Part shown: piece after piece, positions 23,861 to 36,294 of the stretch
How positions within the stretch are numbered: position 1 is the first letter of the stretch
Layout of the letters: the number at the start of each line of letters is the position of its first letter
Source of the DNA: Mermis nigrescens
Taxonomy: Eukaryota > Nematoda > Enoplea > Mermithida > Mermithidae
Assembly: GCA_036768485.1 (NCBI GenBank)
Contig: JAVLUZ010000151.1
Coordinates: forward strand, 2,985,330 to 3,049,329
Length of the DNA stretch: 64,000 bases
Reading direction: 5' to 3'
Notes under the pieces: model-generated
Databases searched by the model: none
Told to the model about the DNA's origin: nothing
Seen by the model: only the letters and a program-made list of their open reading frames with translations
Made by a program: the position numbers and the translations under genes

Positions 23861-24069
23861 ACATTTAAATTAACTTGGAAACGACATATAACGTACCTAC
23901 GGGACTTACTTAAGTACCTGGCTACACTTAGCGCTGGTCAGGATGCTAGGGCGAAACGCCGGACTCAACCACACGACCCTCAATAACTACGGTCTCAAAC
24001 TCCTCGGACCTAAATTCGTCGTACCTACGGAGCTATTGGCAGCTATGCCCTAAAAGCCTAACGCAGTAG

Positions 24070-25445
24070 TAATTAAGTGATTGTGAGTGACCCGCTTGAC
24101 CCACCGTCCCGCTAGACCCACCGTCCCACTAGACCCACTTTTTCGTCCCGCTAGACCCACCGTCCCACTAGACCCACTTTTTCGTCCCGCTAGACCCACC
24201 GGAAGTCTCGCTAGACCCACCACGTGCATAATGAGGTGTCCCGCTAGACCCACCGTTTCGCGACCGTCCCGCTAGACCCACTGTCTCGGAAGACCCACTC
24301 GAAAAAATGAAGACATACATATTACACGTGAAATGGAAAATAGTTATCAAGACGCTTGAGTGAATTCTGCAAAATTTTTTGTAATCATTAATTAAAAAGC
24401 AAGTTTGAGGTGTGCAATAGTCAATAACAAGCGGTTAGTTTGTTTTCATGAATGTGCAATTGTATTTAATTACTATAGGTACTTCATTCGAAAAAAGTTT
24501 CGTTATTATCAGCTTCACAGACTAAGATAGCTGACTTCTTATAAAGAATTAAAACGAAATTAGCGCGACCGAAATCCATGGCTCGATTTGAAATCAAAAT
24601 TTCTATATAGTAATTGAAGCGATGAAATTAAGTGAGCACATGGACATTAGCGCTCCTTAGTCCTATTTTTAAAATGGATTCGGATTTATTGACAATGACC
24701 TAATTAACATTTTCGATTTTTTAGTGAGAATTTGCAACATTCGCTCGGCCCGATTATTGTTGAGCCGTCTTTGTGAAATGCCTACATGCTTTTCATCATA
24801 TTCATATGTGCATATCTGTACTGTTATCGGAATGCAGTGTCAACGGAAATTCCATGATCGGAGGATACAAAGAGTACAGTACCATTACGATAATGAGCAA
24901 AAAATGCACTCTGAAATGTGTTTAACAAGAGTGTATTCCTTGACATGAAAAATAGAAATTCATTCCTAAAAAATTATCGGCCATGGCTGGTTACTCACCA
25001 TTGCCACACAATTGCACGCACATATCTTCTTTGCATGTTACAATTTGTAATATACACAATTTCATGCATAATATACAAAATTTATTTATTTATTAATTAA
25101 ATTTAATTGATTAGGTGGTTAATTAAATGTGATTATTTTTCAATTAATTATTTATATATTTGACTAAACATATATACTTGAATGGATACACTTTGAAAGC
25201 ATTTCTGTTTTTGCTTTTAAGCGTACATAATTTTCTTCTCTGGTGGGTCTTCCGAGACAGTGGGTCTAGCGGGACGGTCGCAAAACGGTGGGTCTAGCGG
25301 GACACCTCGTTATGCACGTTGTGGGTCTAGCGAGACTTCCGGTGGGTCTAGCGGGACGAAAAAGTGGGTCTAGTGGGACGGTGGGTCTAGCGGGACGGTG
25401 GGTAAAGCGGGACGGTGGGTCTAGCGAGACGGGACCTAATTAAGT
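24070..25445. mobile_element. Foldback element FB3, 17-bp minisatellite TIRs, 9-bp target duplication
   Basis: The body (24079-25436, 1358 bp) lies between exact TAATTAAGT repeats (24070-24078 and 25437-25445). The left arm has about ten GTCCCGCTAGACCCACC units, and the right arm has the same units inverted (GGTGGGTCTAGCGGGAC). Variant spacers such as a CTTTTTCGTCC unit and a TGCATAACGAGG-like insert occur in matching order in both arms. The central 950 bp is AT-rich with no recognisable transposase; the frame at 24724-24948 shows no motif. Confidence 0.87.
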
Positions 25446-26921
25446 AGCCCCGGAATTTTGCCCTAGGTCAGTTGACCTATTTTGGACCAAAATAATAACT
25501 AACGCAAAAAGCTTTGTTAACTTGTTTTCGCCAGAGAATACCTATGACGAAAAACTAATTCTTTTCTGGTTCCTACGAGCACAATGAACAATGAAAACAA
25601 ACAAAAAAGAGCTCTCAACCAGCCAGTCATCTTACATAAAAATTATGAAATAATTTTTATGATTTTTAAATTGAAATTTGGGTGTTTAAATTTGCGATAA
25701 AGAAAATAATCAAAAGATAGTCACTTGGATTATTTAAGCCGAGTAATAAAATAAGGGCCGTCCACCAATTCCGAACTAAACGCGATTGATCACTATGAAA
25801 AAGTATTGAAAAATGAGCTTGCTAAGCGAGAGTTGTAAACCAAGAGAAACTTAAAGTTTAAACCTACCATTAAATTATGAAGAGAATTGTAAAAGATTAT
25901 AAACTTTAAGAAAATTGAAAAGGTGGGATGTTGGTAAATTAAAAAACAAAGTTTTTCGGCAAAAATTCAAGAACTTCACGCAAATATCAAGTGTAAGGAA
26001 CACTAACGCTTAGATTTGGTAGTAAAATAAATTTGTAGTATAAACTACATATTAACAACAAATGAATAGTGCAAACTTTACACAACTACTAGGTGTAGAG
26101 AATACTAACAGTCAGATTCCCAATTCTGATTTAACGTAGGAAAAAAACTAGAATTTTACTTTATTTTTATCCTATTCGACCTCGCCCGACTTCTGAACAG
26201 AGAAAGTGGCGAACAAAAAATGTACAAACACGTATTTTCCACTGTCCACCACATTGTAAACTTTAAAAATCTGAACCTAACGCCCATTGAATGTAAATAA
26301 ATTCGGTTCGGGCCAGTTTGTTGCCCTTTGATTGTAGTAGGTTTGTATGTGCCAAACTTGTGTTCCGCAAAATATTTGATATGATTTATCAATCAAAATA
26401 CGAAAAAACCTGTTTTTTTCGCCCACTTTACACCTCAGATTTCGAACTTTACACCCCATAAACATACTCAATATTACGTTTTTTTGAACGCGGCTTGCTT
26501 CGGCGTGTAGCCATTAGAAGTTACTTTATTTCTATTTTATTTAATTAACCCCAACTTTTGGCAGAGAAATCTAGGAAAAAATTTGTTTTTTTACTCATCC
26601 ACTAGAGTGTAAAGTTTAAAACCCTGGTACTAACTGTGTATTGATTGTAGAAAAGTTTGCTGGTAAACACAAGATAGCCCTTGATCCGTAGTACATTTCT
26701 GTCAGGAAAAATTTCCTAAAACTCATAACCGGAGTTGTTGGCAGGTCGAAAACTCGGCCAAAATGTGTCTTTTCGCCCCCAGATTTTTGCACTCTTTACA
26801 CTCCCATTCGACAACTGAGGCGAAATTCAAAACACAAAAAAGTGTTATCTGCAGAACCCAAATAGATATATGAGTCAAATGAAGTACATGGTTTTGCCAA
26901 AAGAATTGAAAAAATGAAAAA

Positions 26922-27009
26922 GTCAGCATTCAGAAGATTCGAACCCATCATTCTTGGATTAATATCGCATCCGAGAACGGAGTTGTCAACCACTGCGCCA
27001 ACTCGACAT
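26922..27009 (-). repeat. tRNA-like sequence with A box, B box and T5 run
   Basis: The minus strand shows TTGGCGCAGTGG (a good A box), a GGAT...ATCC arm and GGGTTCGAATCTT (B box), followed by TTTTT. The acceptor stem does not pair over seven bases, so this is more likely the head of a SINE or a decayed tRNA than a working gene. The other block G copies lack it at this place. Confidence 0.45.
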
Positions 27010-27987
27010 ATCAGCAGATTTCAGCTTGATTATCCTATTTTGAAAATTATTCATCATTCTACTGATGTTTAAGAATAGTGCATTTATGATGATAAAAATA
27101 ACTATTTATTAAAGACGAGTCAAAAACCTCTGAAATACGAAAAATCTGATCAAAAATATGCAATGCGGAGTTATCTATCGGCATTAGAAAATAGATGTAT
27201 ATATAATTCAAAGTTCACCTCTTCATACCTCAACAAACACTGGCTGTAGAAACGTTTAAAGGTCAGATTCGTTATTCTGACCTTACGGAGAACATTTTTA
27301 AAAAATTCATCCTCCACGACGCTCTGGGCGCAAAAATGCTTCTCGGTGTAAACTTTACACTTGTGCTAATACCGCAATATTGGGTGTATAGAAACAAAAT
27401 AAACTGGGATCTGTAACACTAAGGTCAGGGCACCTTTTAAGCATAATTAGCATGTTCCGCCTACTTAGCGGAGTAGTTGAAGAGATATCGTTTTTCGTCT
27501 CAACCCTTTACACTAAAACGATCACAGATCAAGAAAAATTGCGTTATAAGAAAGAAAAAAATCCGTTTTGAGATTTTGCAACCCTCTACATTATAAAACC
27601 GAATGGACTGCACAGAAACCAAAATTGAGTTAGATAAGCTGAAGGACACGCAAAGAGTAAAAAACACGTATACTCTACACTTTTGTGCAACAACCATTGA
27701 CTGTAAAGAAATTTTAAGGTCAGATTCGTAATCTACAGCTGGGGGGCAACATTTTTAAAAAAAATTGGCCCTCCGCAAATTATTTGATTTTTTGCTTTAC
27801 ACTTTACACGCTCATTGCTAACTCAGAATTGAGTGTGAACAAAAGAAAAAAACACGGGCATCGAATTTTTTAATTATCCATCGATTAAAAAACCGCACCT
27901 CCCAGGTGTGTGCCGTTGTTGTTGTGAGGGGGGACACAAATTTCGCACTCGCTGTGATAAACATATAAGGAAAAGGATGGCCAAGTA

Positions 27988-28021
27988 TATTATAGGTAGC
28001 GCTATCGCGCTACCTATGATA
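27988..28021. repeat. Terminal hairpin of block G1
   Basis: Two arms, TATTATAGGTAGCGC and GCGCTACCTATGATA, surround a TATC loop. The same structure ends the copies at 29576-29610 and 42200-42233, always after CCAAGTA, and the sequence to the right then diverges. It marks the element's end. Confidence 0.8.
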
Positions 28022-28030
28022 TAAATACCC

Positions 28031-29610
28031 AAGTACAATGGTCTGAGGACAAATAAACAATGAGTGTAAACTACTTTACATCACTGTTGGATGTAAACAA
28101 ACGCGCCTACGTGACGTCTCACATTTGATTCTTTGAAAATTTCTAGACTTCAGGAAAAAATTAGGTATCTGGAATGCTCAAAAACGAAGATAAATACATA
28201 TGTAGTGTAAACTTCATGTAAACACCTAGTGTAAAGAAGATTTTGGTCAGATTCGTAATTTTGATATTGTTCCGATATTACGATTAATATTTATGAAAAA
28301 AATTAAGTCTCCATAATGTTCTATGGGCAAACTAACAATAGGTGTAAACTACTTTACAACACTGTAGAGTGTAAACATATGCGCCAGACTGGCCTATCAA
28401 ATTTGGTTCCTGGTCCATTTCTAGACTTGATAATCGTGTCCCTGACTCATAACCGGAGAAGCAGGCAGGAAAAACAAGACAAAAACGCATTTTAAACACC
28501 AAATCTTTGACTTTACACTGGCTAAATATTAATGTATAGACAATTTGCTTTGACATGCACCCGATATAAAGCACTTTATTTTTATTCTATTGGACTTATC
28601 CCGACTTCTGGACGGAGAAAGTGGCGAACAAAAAACGCAACAAAAACGTATTTTCCATCATTTAGAACACTGTAAACTTTGAAATTCCGTACCGAACTCC
28701 CCATTGAGTTTAAAGAAATTCGGTTTGGTACAATTTGTAGCTTTTAAATCGTAGTACATTCCTGTGTGCCAAAATTCTGTTGCAAAAATTATTTGGTATG
28801 ATTTATCAATCAAACTCCGGAAAAAACGTGTTTTTTCGCCCATTTTTTACCTCTGATTTCGAACTTTACACCCCCATAAATAACTCAATATTGCGTTTTT
28901 TAAAATGCGGTTTGCTGCGATGTGTAGCCCCCGAGAGGCACTTTATCAATGCTGTCTTCAATTTATACTGACTCATAAGCGGAAAAATTTGGCAGAGAAA
29001 TCTTACTTAAAATCCGTTTTTTACACCATCTACTAGAGTGTAAACTTTAAACCCCAGGATCTAACTCACCATAGAGCGTAGAAGACTTTGCTTATATGCA
29101 GAATGTAGCCCTTGATCCGCTCTACATTTCTGTCAGAAAACATTTTAAAAAACTCATAACCGGAGTTAGTATCAGACATAAGCAGGTTGAAAACTCGACC
29201 AAAAAGTGCTTTTTCACCCCCAGATTTTCGCACTCTTTACACTGCCATTCGAGAACTAGTGCGAATTTCAAAAAACAAAAAAATACTGTTCTGTAAAATC
29301 CATCCCTCTATAATCCTATGCTGTTTAATTGTTCGAGTCATCAATACTCAGTTGTCCACATGCCGTGACAAAAAGGTCCAAAAATTTGTCCTATGTTATA
29401 ACGTTACACAAAAACTTTACACCTTCTTTACACAGTCAGTTTTGAGTTTCAAGAAAAACAAAAAAACACGGGCAGCGAATTTTTTTATTATCTTTCTTTT
29501 AGAAAAAACCGCACCTTCCAGAAGTGTCCCGTTATAGCTGTAGGGTGGTGCACAGGTGTTAGGGGTACCCAAGTATATTATAGGTACGCGCTAACGCGCT
29601 ACCTAAGATA
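28031..29610 (+). repeat. Large GTGTAAA-rich repeat, block G2, with terminal hairpin
   Basis: This second, more diverged copy repeats the segments of block G1 (for example GACTTCTGGACGGAGAAAG at 28.6 kb, the CTCAATATTGCG segment at 28.9 kb, GTGTCCCGTTATAGCTGTAG near 29.53 kb). It ends at the variant hairpin 29576-29610, whose stem keeps GGTA/TACC but has shifted CGCG pairs. It stands directly after block G1. Confidence 0.7.
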
Positions 29611-30937
29611 ATATGAGTATGATCTTAAAAAATGAAAGCGTATGAATGAAACTGTAATTATGGATCAAAGCTAAATTGTCGTACATTCCTTATTTGTTTT
29701 GGAAAATCTATCTTTCATCAGGGAAAGGGAAGTTGAGAAAAATTTTTAATGGAAAACTTTTGGCATTAATTTCATCGGAAGAAGTTTCGAAGTGAAAAGC
29801 CAAATCTAAAACTATACGATTTTAAATATTATTATGAATTCGAGCTAATTATTCCGTTTAATCAGTTCGAAATCAAAATTGTTATCAAAATATATATGTG
29901 GCGATAAGTTTTGATGAGCTATTTACATCAGATCATTCTATTTCTTCTGATCTCAACCATAACATTTTCGTGATCGATTTTGCGCTTAGTACGTTAAATA
30001 CCGTAAAGAAGGTGGCCGCTCCTGTCAAAAACGTTATTGAATCGTTGAAATAAGGCGCTGAAATTAAATTTTTTATTTTATCATAAATTTTATAAATCCC
30101 TGGGCGTTGCTATTAATTAAAAATTTATAGTATGCATTTTTTGCACTAAATATCAGAAATAGACTATAAAAATAGTAATAATGCTCGTAGAATAATGAAT
30201 AATAAAATGATAATAATAATAACTATAAAAAAGGGAAATAATTCCTAGAAAAATTTTGTTTTTGCAACGTATTGGTTAAATCGATTTAGGCTACAATAAA
30301 TTAACAGCTTGACGTAGATGCAATTTCGCGTTGCAATAGAGTGACTTCATGCAATCTGGCTGCGATTGAACCTGTTTTTTATTGATCTAGCAAGTCTTCC
30401 TACTTAAAAAATCGCTTTTATAAGCAAAAAAGTCTTTCATTGATGATATCAATGATTTATTGCCATTTAGAAGATCAATTTAATGTAGAAAGTAAACATT
30501 TTATGTTCCCAGAATACTTTTAGAGTAAAGAATGTTTTCTATGCAATAATCCATTAATCTTTTCTGGACAAATGATTATTTTCTTTAGCAACCTAATCAG
30601 CCTTCTTAAATTTATTTAATAGGCACTAGTTGATTGTGGAGTAGATTTGTGGATAAAATTTCAGAGATAAATTTATCGAAATCTTTTGATGCGTATTGAA
30701 TAGCACTTGATGAACAAGCGATAAAGTTCAGGTCCCGATTTTTATATGTTGAGGCTTAAACCAGTCTTCAATTTTCGGTTAGATTTAAGTCTGACTTAAG
30801 GCAGTTCCCATAAACGCAGGCTTAAGCCAGGCTCAAACCAACGAAGCCTCACTTTATAGAAACTGGACCCAACACGACGATAGAAGAAGGCATATTTAAG
30901 AATAATTCAAGATTAATCGGATGGATAAAAAACTTAC

Positions 30938-31531
30938 ACGCATTGTTGGTGCTCGACATTTCGTTATTCATTGCAGTCGACCGATTCCCAACGGTGCGCA
31001 ATTTGAGAAATTTGTTCCACAAATCATTGTAAAATTCAAAAGCCAGTGCAGAATTCATATTCTGCAAAGAGTGTCTGTGCTCCCATTGGTTTGTCGAGTC
31101 CATACCATCCAACAATTGCGTTTTCAAATTGCTATATAGCGGCCAGAGTCCATCGGCATTTGCCAATGACTGCAACCAATTGTTAAGCTCGAGGGATTCC
31201 ATAAAGAACTGTACGTTCTTGGCTTTCACACCCGAGCCACGCTTATCCATTTTTATGGGGATATTGAGGATCAAGCACCGGGCCTTGCTATGTCCATTCC
31301 GATTCACATCAGCGTTTCCGTCCCATTCAGAATCCAATTTCATCGGATCATCGAAGCCAATATGGATGCGGTCGAATATCTTGTGAATATTAATCGATCC
31401 CTTTATTTCGTACGCGTCTTTGCGCCTCAAGGTTAATTTTCCATCTTCGCTTAAGCTCAGCCAACCTTCTTTCTTGCAACAATCAAATATTTCGATTTTC
31501 TTGTAAAGAGCCATACCATTTAATAGCATTA
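30938..31531 (-). CDS. Exon of a PH-like-domain protein
   Basis: The frame (first ATG at 31529, next in-frame ATG at 31514) reads MALYKKIEIFDCCKKEGWLS, LSEDGKLTLRRKDAYEIKGS, then VQFFMESLELNNWLQSLANA. It has the layout of a pleckstrin-homology domain: KEGWL start, a central beta-rich part, and a closing helix with a tryptophan. The exon follows a good acceptor (CTCTTTTTTTACATAG) and ends at a consensus donor GTAAGT (intron from 30937), after SSTNNA. If the donor is unused the frame stops at 30849 (226 residues). Such domains bind phosphoinositides or proteins. I cannot name the family. The other exons were not found. Confidence 0.6.
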
Positions 31532-32756
31532 CTATGTAAAAAAAGAGAAGGGACTGAATTTATTATTACATGAGACAAAATGCAAATGTATATTTACCAA
31601 TTGCATTGTCACCTTTTGCATGTAAATACATACATAGAAGTGTTTTTTGCAAAAGTAAAAATATCATAATTCTGCATTATGATGAATTGATACTTATGAA
31701 GCGTAAGAAGGTAAAATATATACAAAATATATTTAGAATACAACAATGGATTTGAATTTCAGGACTCGGTTTTAGCATCTTGAGGCTTTAAAGCGTCTGA
31801 ATCTTTAAGGCCAGATTTACAAGCCTGGCTCGAGCCGCTTACAATATTTCGGGTTTAAGCCAGACTTAAAGCTAACGACAATGTTGAAACATATGACAAC
31901 AAAATTGAATGCTGCTTATATAAATCGTATGTGCAGGTTTCAGTCTAGCAGCCAGAGAATATTGAAACTGGAATTAGGCAGGTCTGTTTCAACAGTCTAA
32001 AGAGAAGGCATATTGATGTTTATCTTCAGTGACTCAGATTACGTAGGATTCAATCCATCTGAACAATGCATTTTTTATTGTAGAAATAATTACAGCGTTT
32101 TTCGGACAATTTGGACTGTTCACGTCACAAAGGTTTGTTGAAGAAGTCCGAAAAATGGGAAATACTGCATTCAACAGATTAGCCAAAAAATGCAATTTTC
32201 CTCTTAATTGTACTTTGCTTGTAATGTACCTATTATATAACATTACATAACACGTTTATTAATACTGTAATTAATTTTAGGACGCAAACAGCCGTTTGTT
32301 GATTGTAATTTCATGTTTACGTGTGCAGCAAAATTATCCTCGTATTTTGCTGGTTCATTTTGTAGTAAGAGACAGAGGAAAAATGTTTTAAAAAATATTC
32401 AAAAACACTTTTTGACGTTCAGCTCGTCCTTCCAGTTGATTTGATGAGCTTTACGAAAAGTGTGAAAAATTGGTTTTAATGCACTACGTACATCAACTCA
32501 ACATTGTGTCTTACGCATTAGTTATGTAGGTATATGTAGGTAACTTTCTAAACGGATCTTAGCGAAAATGTCCTGCGCGGAAAAGTTAGGACATTTATGT
32601 GGTAATATTATATCTGCAATTATGCAGGCGTAAAAGCTAAAAGTGTTTCACAGGACATGGCTTTTACAAATTTTCATCACAGTTACCGTGGATTAGTTCG
32701 CAATTACAGGAAAACTGCTGACTCGTGAAAGTGACCACTGAATAATGCGTTTTTAA

Positions 32757-33870
32757 GATTGTGTCCCGGGTGACCGACAGTCCCGGATGACCGACAGTCC
32801 CGGGTGACCGACAAATGGTTTTAAGAATAGATCTGTCAATCAAAAAATTCCCGTCTGGCCGACAGTCGCGGGTGACCGACAAGTGGTATAATAATAAAAT
32901 TGTCATGAAAATTCCTAACTGACTAATGATTTCGAAAAATTATTGCCTTTTTCAAGTAGGTACCTATTTATGCACATAAATAGTTTTACCAATGCAATAA
33001 CATTGCTCATATGAATTCATAGCAGATTTAAAACATGCAGGATTTGGTAAAAAAGGCCTATTATTTACATTTCGTAATATTTTAGTGCTATCCTACTTAA
33101 ACTTATTGTGGCTGCAAAATTACAGCTACATATTTGTGTAACTTCAGTGCTGCGAAAGGGCCATCAAATGATTTACTCGCCATTTAACCAAAAACAGAGG
33201 CGTAGCCAAGACTTTTGTGCAGCCAGTTCTCAGTTTTCGAAAATACTGTGCAACGCTCCACTTAAAAATGTTTATTTTGACAAAAAAGGATTAAGTATCC
33301 GCCCGATTCAAAATGTAAATGAGGTTTTATTTTTAGAATTTTTTGATTCTGAAGGTGCCTAAACACGATTTATTGCCTATGCATTCCAGCAGCGCATGTG
33401 AAACTACGCTGTAGGCCGAATTTAACGCGCACAAAAATATGAGTAATTCAAGATCTTAAAGACGACTGGACAAAAATGAATATTTGATATTTGATACAAA
33501 ATTGTTAGTAAATATGCACATTAAATAAGTTTATATACAATACAATATGTACATGTAATAAGTTTATATTCACATTTATGCCAGTGCAAACTTTATTGCT
33601 ATTCTAAGAGAATGAAAAAATTACTTATTTCGATTTTCAAAAAATATTTATTCATAGTGATAGTACAACCGGGTCATTTGGGAATTTTCATGCCATCTAT
33701 CGATCACTCGGTACAGTGTCGGCCACTCGGAACTGTCGAACCACCCGGTACAGTCGGCCACCCGGGACTGTCGGCCACTCGGAACAGTCGGCCAGTAGGT
33801 ACTGTCGGTCACTCGGGAAGATCTATTGCTATACTATTTTTCGGTGACCCGGTCAGAAAGTGTATTCTCC
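32757..33870. mobile_element. Foldback element FB4, 17-bp unit TIRs, degenerate
   Basis: Units of GTCCCGGGTGACCGACA are repeated at 32762-32885. They recur inverted as TGTCGGCCACCCGGGAC-type units at 33665-33860. The inverted homology continues inwards to ATGAAAATTCC (about 32914) and GGAATTTTCAT (about 33682), and AATAGATCT appears in both arms. Units are diverged and the outer limits are approximate. No clear target duplication was found. The 750 bp centre has no recognisable gene. Confidence 0.75.
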
Positions 33871-34000
33871 GAAAAATATGCTTTCTCTATCAATTAATTT
33901 TCATCCAATCTCCCTTATTTGTATTTCGTCGATGGCCTAATAATCTATGGACCCCACCCAAACCGCACGATGCGGTCCTGTTTTTTAACATTTTGTTAAC

Positions 34001-36252
34001 TCAGAAAACCGGAATGGGACGTTTGGGCGCAGCCGTTTTGGCGCGGCCGTTTTGGCGCGGCCGTTTTGGCGCAGCCATTTTGGCGCAAGGACATTTTGGC
34101 GCAGTAACACTTTGGCGCGGCCGTTTTGGCGCGGCTGTTTTGGCGCAACAGTATGCTTCTTATAAAGGGACGTTTTGGCACGCCGTTTTGGCGGCCGTTT
34201 TGGCGCAAGGGGGATAGACGCGTACCTTATACAAACCACGTGCATACACAGAACAAAATCATTTCGGCATAAGTACATATGTATATATGTATGTCCATAA
34301 GTATGTACTTAACTTTTGGTAATAGAAATGTAAGTATGTTAGCGTTCTGTGCTATGCATCCGCTGATATCCGGCCATATGCATGTACTATGTTGTACGTG
34401 CAGCTTTCGTGTTAGATAACATATGTACTTATATGTATGTGAGGGTTATTCGCTGGAGGCACTGTAAGCTGCAATACCGGGTAACAAAAAAAATTTAAAA
34501 ACTGAACACATAATGAGAAATGTTGTGATTGCGTGAGAATAGACGCTACAATTTCCTAATGTGTCGAAAATAGAGCAATAATGACAATCATTCATAACCA
34601 TTCGATGCTGGCGATTTTCAAATGTACTGGTCTATTCTAAAAATTTCTATGGCTGACGCAGCTCAAAATGGCATAGTGTCTAAAAGGGAACGCGAAAAGT
34701 TTGCAGATAGTGGGTTTATTCTACACTTCTGACCGTTTTTCTTCCGATGGAATGGCAAAGTTTTGGCGGTAGCTACGTGTTCCTGGGGCCTTTGACCTAG
34801 AATAGCTATTGACTGACCCCAGCAAAATGGCTGCGCGACCCCCTAGAATTGTCGATTCGTAGAAACTATAAGAAGAGTGCATTTTTAAGCGTTTTCAGCT
34901 CGTTTTGGCTTAAAAGTGTCAAAGTTTTGGCGCTTCGCGCCGTACACACATTTTTTGACTACATCATGTTCAATTTACTCGATTTTTTCAAATTTCCTCG
35001 GGAATTTTCTTATGTTCTTATGTTTTAGAAAAAAGAACATTGTCCGGAACGTCAAAAATAGTGATTTTTGACGTTACCCATGATTTTTTAGCTCAAAAGA
35101 CTCACTTTTTAAAAGCTTTTTTGGGCCTGACTCCTGAAATTCCAAAGCTGTACATTTATGCATGCACCGAGCATTAATTTAAACGATTGAATATTAGAAG
35201 CATGCAAAATAAGCAGCATATTTTCGGTATTATGAGAGGTTTCTGAGGAATTTTTTCATGGTGAATTGCAAGACTATAGTCTGTTCAATTCCAAACGGCC
35301 CATTTTCGCTTTAAAACTTATTGCTGTAACAAAATATTTCACGCTTTAGGTTGTTGCAGCAGTTCGTTAGATGTGCCACGTGTTAAGAAGCAAAGCACAT
35401 TAAACATCAGCAAGATAAAGCAACCAGCCGCTACGAGAGCATAATTGATAAAGCCATTTCTGCAGTAAAAAATGATACAGTAATAAGACATTAGCGAAAA
35501 TGGGCCTTTGTAATGGAACAGACTAGATGTATGAGTATATGTAGAAAATAAATCAGGGATGAGGGATGGAAATGGGAGAATTCGCAGCAAGTTTTACGCT
35601 TCTCTCCAATGCATCACCATAACAAAACGTTGAAAGGAGCTTTTCTTTTCTAAACTTAAGTTGGGTCACGAAGCATACGAGTCACTATGAGCTGGAAGCT
35701 TTTCGCACCAGAAAAATCAGAGGAACATTTTGCAGACTCCAGAATCCAATTTTTGTCTTATCAAGATTGAAATAAATCGAATTTCCAATTTATATTCAAT
35801 TTTCCGTTTTTAAGGCTAGCCAGCGTCTAATTACAACCATTGGAAAGTGTTGTTTTTGACCCGTATATCAAATTTTTTATTCATTTTTATCTTTAAAAAA
35901 TTCGAGTATAAAAACCCCATAATTTTCACCCTGCCCACGGTGCAAAAATGAGCAGGTCTATAGAAAACGCCTTAGATAGCTGTCCATGTTTGTCTTAATT
36001 AGACAGTTAAATTTTGTCATCAAATTAAACGAAAACAGGTACGCCAAAATGAAAATGACTGCGCCAAAACGGCTGCGCCAAAACGTCCATGCGCCAAAAC
36101 GGATGCGCCAAAACGGCTGCGCCAAAATGGCCGCGCCAAAGCAGTCCTGCGCCAAAATGTCCTTGCGCCAAAACGGCTGCGCCAAAATGGCCGCGCCAAA
36201 GTGGCCGCGCCAAAACGGCCGCGCCCAAACGTCCTAGACCGTCAGAAAACCG
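34001..36252. mobile_element. Foldback element FB5, 14-bp GC-rich TIR units, 11-bp target duplication
   Basis: The body (34012-36241, 2230 bp) lies between exact TCAGAAAACCG copies (34001-34011 and 36242-36252). The left arm starts GGACGTTTGGGCGC and repeats TTTTGGCGCGGCCG. The right arm is the inverse, finishing GCGCCCAAACGTCC. The arms extend to about 34215 and from about 36040. The 1.8 kb centre contains older repeats, including a GGCGCTTCGCGCC hairpin (34929-34941) and a MITE C copy (35274-35526). No transposase was seen. Confidence 0.87.
35274..35526. mobile_element. MITE family C, copy 1 (inside FB5)
   Basis: The ends CTATAGTCTGTTCAATTCCA and, inverted, CTAGTCTGTTCCATTAC face each other across 250 bp, followed inwards by GGCCCATTTT on both sides. 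It is homologous to 37615-37877. Noncoding. Confidence 0.75.
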
Positions 36253-36294
36253 TATTTACCGTAATCTACAGCTTTAGGATCACTTTTCTTGTTT

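Larger units (their letters stand above)
25975..28030 (+). repeat. Large GTGTAAA/TTTACAC-rich repeat, block G1
   Basis: Starting at CACGCAAATATCAAGTGTAA, this block shares its order of segments with 38825-42235: the AACTACTAGGTGTAG segment, the CGACCTCGCCCGACTTCTG segment, CTCAATATTACG, TGACGTGTAG-like pieces, and CGCACCTCCCAGGTGTG before the end. Frequent GTGTAAA/TTTACAC motifs recur every 50-100 bases. It ends with a hairpin at 27988-28021. A tRNA-like insertion interrupts it near 26.95 kb. It has no credible coding frame. Confidence 0.75.

Noticed and set aside
24724..24948. 74-residue frame in the centre of FB3
   Set aside because: Considered as a transposase fragment, but no DDE, zinc-finger or other motif is visible.
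32727..33860. GAAAGTG as target duplication of FB4
   Set aside because: Only seven bases, at uncertain boundaries, and not adjacent to well-defined ends.
33612..34217. 201-residue frame with LARPFWRGRFGA repeats, and the frames at 35958-36277
   Set aside because: They run through the FB4 and FB5 arrays and the genomic sequence between them. No independent coding signature was seen.
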